8,986 nucleotides of DNA, taken from the NCBI GenBank assembly GCA_031272345.1, contig JAISTZ010000168.1:1-8986 (forward strand). Direction: 5' to 3'. Source of the stretch: Spirochaetaceae bacterium. Lineage in GTDB: Bacteria; Spirochaetota; Spirochaetia; Treponematales; Treponemataceae. This document shows, one piece after another, positions 8,001 to 8,986 of the stretch. Under the pieces are notes generated by a model that did no database searches, was not told the DNA's origin, and saw nothing but the letters and a program-made list of their open reading frames with translations. Each line of letters starts with the position of its first letter. Within the stretch, counting starts at the first letter, position 1. The translations under genes were made by a program, and so were the position numbers.

Positions 8001-8194
8001 GCCTCACCATCGTGGGGGGGCTCATTTCCGGCTCCTTTATGACCCTCTTCGTGTCCCCGGTGCTCTATTCCCTCTTCAACAAGCGGCGGGAGAAGCGCTT
8101 CAACGACCCGGATTCCCTCATGAACCAGATAGAGACCGTGGACAGGATTCTCCGCAGCGGCGAGAACATCGACATCATCCAGAAGAAGGATTGA
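5027..8194 (+). CDS. RND-family efflux permease (HAE1/AcrB type)
   Basis: The product is a full-length 1055-residue inner-membrane antiporter of the hydrophobe/amphiphile efflux type, expected to be a trimer that uses ion influx to drive substrates from periplasm or membrane into the outer-membrane channel. Visible parts are TM1 (~13-31, after the family-typical FRKKPVTITMV), a first periplasmic loop (~32-336), TM2-TM6 (~337-486), TM7 (~536-554), a second loop (~555-858) and TM8-TM12 (~860-1010). TM4 has GMTVDSSIVILENI: Asp400 corresponds to AcrB Asp407, while the Asp408 position is Ser401. TM10 has GIVVNNGIVLVDF with Asn929-Asn930 near the AcrB Lys940 site. The start is TTG at 5027, eight bases inside the adaptor gene. 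No ATG or GTG lies between the upstream in-frame stop (4988-4990) and TTG, and the next ATG (5075) would cut into TM1. Order OMF-adaptor-RND matches BesCAB. Substrate is not predictable. Confidence 0.94.
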   Translation: MNDRIRTFRKKPVTITMVYVAVIVIAVVFLPRLGIALNPDVTIPYISVNTQYTNVGPEEIDNTVTKVLLNQLQRVSDLDSVTSISMAGRSFIRLGFGYDKDLDEAVNDINTAITRALNSLPDDCGSPSIMKFDMNSRPIMRLAVIGDMNLDDLRDLAEDTVAPRLERVAGVASADVNGGAVLQVRVDVSNNRLEAYGLTLPAITSALEARNVQISNGTITQDTVDYEIITDEYFKSLDDIRNTVLKTAGGASIRLDDIAEVYEKSEMTRGRVYINGVPGVYISVSNESGTNPSAISKGVNAILEEIDESLPRGVTVSVLSDDTSMIDATMREVYSSGIQGALLAMLIIFIFLRNIKSSIIIGMSIPISVLITLMVMSILDLTVNMMTMAGLILAMGMTVDSSIVILENINKRRAWGEQSAVAAILGSRNMLLAIMASTLTTICVFLPIMIYRAQLEMFGQLFQEFIITVVTSLIVSLVVAVTLVPALAGSILRLETRTQRPLKNRFLKGIDDSFARAFVNLENGYARALQLCLRNRLLILALVSAMTVFCLHQFTRMGMNLSPQGRADDQINVTITLPIGTNTDEVRRYLFDFQEIIQKEIPREAYKTIVLNTGTSNSGTIQINLPKLSAQKLKAAEIQSRLLPYVNQWSDVRISFSMGRGFGGSSSAIDVELISDDVESATRVANDIVALFKTMPFLADPATDLDNGSPRYEITIDTDEAALAGVSVSTISSILRTAITGTTATVFHTGGDDVDVIVALNEDTLTDPAVLGAIPVQTNNGLMSLDNFIRYKAGVSPQRIQREEGVRVNHVTAKMADDTKLAVTEAQALVEEAVAANIVLPETVKIDYAGEAQDVGRFGGILGFVILLAIFLVFAVMAAQFESLVDPFIIFASIPLLAIGVFGVYRLTGQTLNLFSLVGVVSLVGIVVNNGIVLVDFTNQLVSQKMPVLEACAEAGRNRLQPILMTTLTTVLGLVPIAFFPGEGAAMMQPICLTIVGGLISGSFMTLFVSPVLYSLFNKRREKRFNDPDSLMNQIETVDRILRSGENIDIIQKKD

Positions 8195-8236
8195 ACACAC
8201 AGGGAAAACGCCGAAAAACTCGCGCAGCATTTTCGC

Positions 8237-8265
8237 TTGACACAATCTTTTTTTTGTGCTAGACT
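8237..8265 (+). promoter_or_regulatory. Sigma70-type promoter for the Ig-repeat lipoprotein
   Basis: A perfect -35 box TTGACA (8237-8242) is followed, after exactly 17 bases, by TAGACT (8260-8265), which matches 4 of 6 positions of TATAAT. The spacer contains eight consecutive T (8248-8255). Transcription would start near 8271-8273, leaving a leader of about 40 bases. The position just upstream of a gene and in the only AT-rich stretch supports the call. No operator with convincing symmetry is visible. Confidence 0.72.
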
Positions 8266-8290
8266 TATCTGGTTTGACGGCTTTGCCGAT

Positions 8291-8305
8291 AGAGGGGGGG
8301 AAGGA
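8291..8305 (+). promoter_or_regulatory. Ribosome-binding region of the lipoprotein gene, with G7 run
   Basis: The stretch holds seven consecutive G (8294-8300) followed by AAGGA (8301-8305). AAGGA sits eight bases before ATG 8314 and five before GTG 8311, so it could serve either start; ATG is preferred here as the stronger codon. A change in G-run length would alter the sequence next to the Shine-Dalgarno but not the reading frame. Confidence 0.5.
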
Positions 8306-8313
8306 TTGGTGTG

Positions 8314-8730
8314 ATGGATGACCGGAACGGCAAGAAAATTATCTCCCCCACACACAGCGGCCTGACTAGCCGGGGGCTTTTCTTCCTCATAGCCCTTTCC
8401 CTGTTCATCGCGGGCCTCGTTGCCGGGTGTGATCTCTACACCATGCGGGATTACCTGTATGACCGCTCCCTTATCCCAGTAGCGGACATCACGGGCATAC
8501 CCTCCGGGGCGGCCGTAGACATCCCCCTCACACTGGCCCCGGTAATCGTGCCGGGGGACGCCACGAACCGGGCGGTTTCGTGGGCCGTCTCCGACGCCGG
8601 AGACACCGGGGCGGTTATTTCCGGGGGCGTTTTTACGGCCGCGGCTTCGGGCACGGCGGTCATCACCGCGCGGGTCCGGATGGCCTTGGGAAGGGGCAGG
8701 ACTTTGTCAAAAGTTTCCCGATTGATGTGA
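8314..8730 (+). CDS. BIG2-type Ig-like repeat lipoprotein, N-terminal part as read (frameshifted)
   Basis: This is a surface or periplasmic lipoprotein of unknown role. Counting from ATG 8314 (or GTG 8311, one codon earlier), a charged n-region precedes a hydrophobic core, LFFLIALSLFIAGLVAGC, whose VAGC fits a lipobox with the acylated Cys at residue 39. From 8470 an Ig-like unit of the BIG2 kind begins: IPVADITGIPSGAAV, then PGDATNRAVSWAVSDAG and a Gly/Thr/Ala-rich strand with GTAVITARV. Strings of such units, ~90 residues each, are common in lipoproteins of gut treponemes. After ~8678 the frame loses the pattern (MALGRGRTLSKVSRLM) and stops at 8728-8730, while the pattern resumes in the neighbouring frame. 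The true product therefore almost certainly continued past the stop. The gene has its own promoter and is separate from the efflux operon. Confidence 0.75.
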   Translation: MDDRNGKKIISPTHSGLTSRGLFFLIALSLFIAGLVAGCDLYTMRDYLYDRSLIPVADITGIPSGAAVDIPLTLAPVIVPGDATNRAVSWAVSDAGDTGAVISGGVFTAAASGTAVITARVRMALGRGRTLSKVSRLM

Positions 8731-8738
8731 CGGCAACC
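8470..8738 (+). repeat. BIG2-like repeat unit 1 (contains the frameshift)
   Basis: The unit runs from LIPVADIT to PIDVTAT. Its start-to-start distance to unit 2 is 269 bases, one short of 270 (90 codons), which is independent evidence that one base is missing within the unit. The motif ATNRAV, followed by one residue and W, is shared with unit 2. Confidence 0.75.
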
Positions 8739-8986
8739 TTCATCCCGGTGGAGGACATCGAAGCCGACTTTGAGGCCACCGCCCTGTCGGGGGTCCCCCT
8801 CGCCCTTACCGCCGCGGTTAAGCCGGACTATGCCACGAACAGGGCGGTCGGGTGGAGCATCGTTTCAAGCGGGACCACAAACGCCTCCCTCGCCGGGAAT
8901 GTGCTCACCGCCTCCGATGGGGGAACCGTCACGGTCCGGGGGACGATCATCAACGGCGTAAGCCAGGACCCGCAGGTGCATTTTGT
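8679..8986 (+). pseudogene. Continuation of the Ig-repeat lipoprotein in the shifted frame (3' end outside window)
   Basis: Read from GAT at 8679, the frame is open to the window end. It supplies the missing end of repeat one (DGLGKGQDFVKSFPIDVTA) and then a second BIG2-like unit: FIPVEDIEADFEATALSGVP, PDYATNRAVGWSIVSSG, and NVLTASDGGTVTVRGTIING. It has no start codon or ribosome site of its own that fits the domain edge, so it is the rest of the 8314 gene rather than a separate gene. One extra base near 8678 (CCGGAT to CCGGGAT) would restore a single frame. A sequencing or assembly indel and a real inactivating mutation are both possible. Confidence 0.78.
8739..8986 (+). repeat. BIG2-like repeat unit 2 (cut by the window end)
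   Basis: The unit starts at FIPVEDI and aligns with unit 1 along its length: IPV-D-I at the start, P-(GD/DY)-ATNRAV-x-W in the middle, and the Gly-Thr-rich strand TVTVRGTI at the end. Sequence divergence between the units is substantial, so they are old duplicates. The unit is complete except for the last few residues. Confidence 0.75.

Larger units (their letters stand above)
8195..8313 (+). other. Intergenic region between RND permease and lipoprotein
   Basis: This is the only real intergenic gap in the window, about 119 bases and visibly more AT-rich than its surroundings. It contains the promoter at 8237-8265, a tiny perfect inverted repeat CGGC-TTT-GCCG (8278-8288) in the likely 5' leader, and a G-rich ribosome-binding stretch. 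No convincing terminator for the efflux operon is visible before the promoter. Confidence 0.7.

Noticed and set aside
8212..8235. Inverted repeat CGAAAA ... TTTTCG after the RND stop as a possible terminator
   Set aside because: The stem is only six mostly A-T pairs with a 12-base loop and no following U-run; the T8 tract lies further downstream inside the promoter spacer.
4973..8245. Very long minus-strand open frame (~1090 codons) opposite the RND gene
   Set aside because: It mirrors the RND coding frame in GC-rich DNA, where stops are rare on the opposite strand. Its translation is biased, low-complexity His/Gly/Asp/Val/Arg-rich sequence with no recognisable domain, and the + strand protein is an unmistakable RND permease.
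8241..8258. CACAA ... TTGTG inverted repeat overlapping the promoter as a possible operator
   Set aside because: It is five base pairs around a T-rich spacer, close to chance, and part of it is the -35 box itself.
8278..8288. CGGC-TTT-GCCG hairpin in the lipoprotein leader as a regulatory element
   Set aside because: The four-pair stem is too small to support a riboswitch or attenuator call, and no conserved leader motif is recognisable.
1..8986. tRNA, rRNA, CRISPR, transposase or attachment-site signatures
   Set aside because: None were seen on either strand. The space is almost entirely filled by the coding genes listed, and no regular short-repeat array or terminal inverted repeats are apparent.

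Overview
The window looks like a GC-rich spirochaete chromosome (Spirochaetota, probably a Treponema-like lineage; the rank is inference). Three things point there: a bacterial V/A-type ATPase operon with subunit D directly followed by the start of subunit I; an outer-membrane factor / adaptor / RND pump cluster whose order and hairpin-less adaptor recall Borrelia BesCAB; and a lipoprotein built of tandem BIG2-type Ig-like repeats, a style common in gut treponemes. The base composition is higher than in most described Treponema, so the genus is not certain.

Layout, all on the + strand. Positions 1-333 hold the C-terminal half of V-type ATPase subunit D. Positions 330-1196 hold a chimeric reading frame: the first ~56 residues are the N-terminus of V-ATPase subunit I and the rest is the C-terminal ~230 residues of a MacB/FtsX-type ABC transporter permease, joined in frame near 495-502. 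Positions 1206-2531 and 2531-4006 are two tandem TolC-family outer-membrane factors. Positions 4006-5034 are a short RND adaptor that carries a 12-G tract and lacks an alpha-helical hairpin. Positions 5027-8194 are a full-length HAE1-type RND permease with a TTG start. A short intergenic region (8195-8313) carries a near-consensus sigma70 promoter. After it comes an Ig-repeat lipoprotein (8314 to the window end) broken by an apparent 1-nt deletion near 8678.

The genes from 1 to 8194 form one unbroken chain. Four of its five junctions overlap by 1-8 nt, and the fifth has a 9-nt gap with a strong Shine-Dalgarno. No room for an internal promoter is evident. The two OMFs, adaptor and RND permease make a complete tripartite export machine. 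The first OMF may originally have served the MacB-type ABC exporter whose permease is now represented only by its C-terminal part.

The most notable points are: (i) the V-ATPase-I/MacB fusion, which if real removes subunits needed for ion translocation and places an efflux operon behind a V-ATPase promoter, and if not real marks an assembly join; (ii) the 12-G tract, placed where one slipped base would truncate the adaptor; (iii) the adaptor's missing hairpin. I found no RNA genes, CRISPR arrays, insertion sequences or attachment sites.
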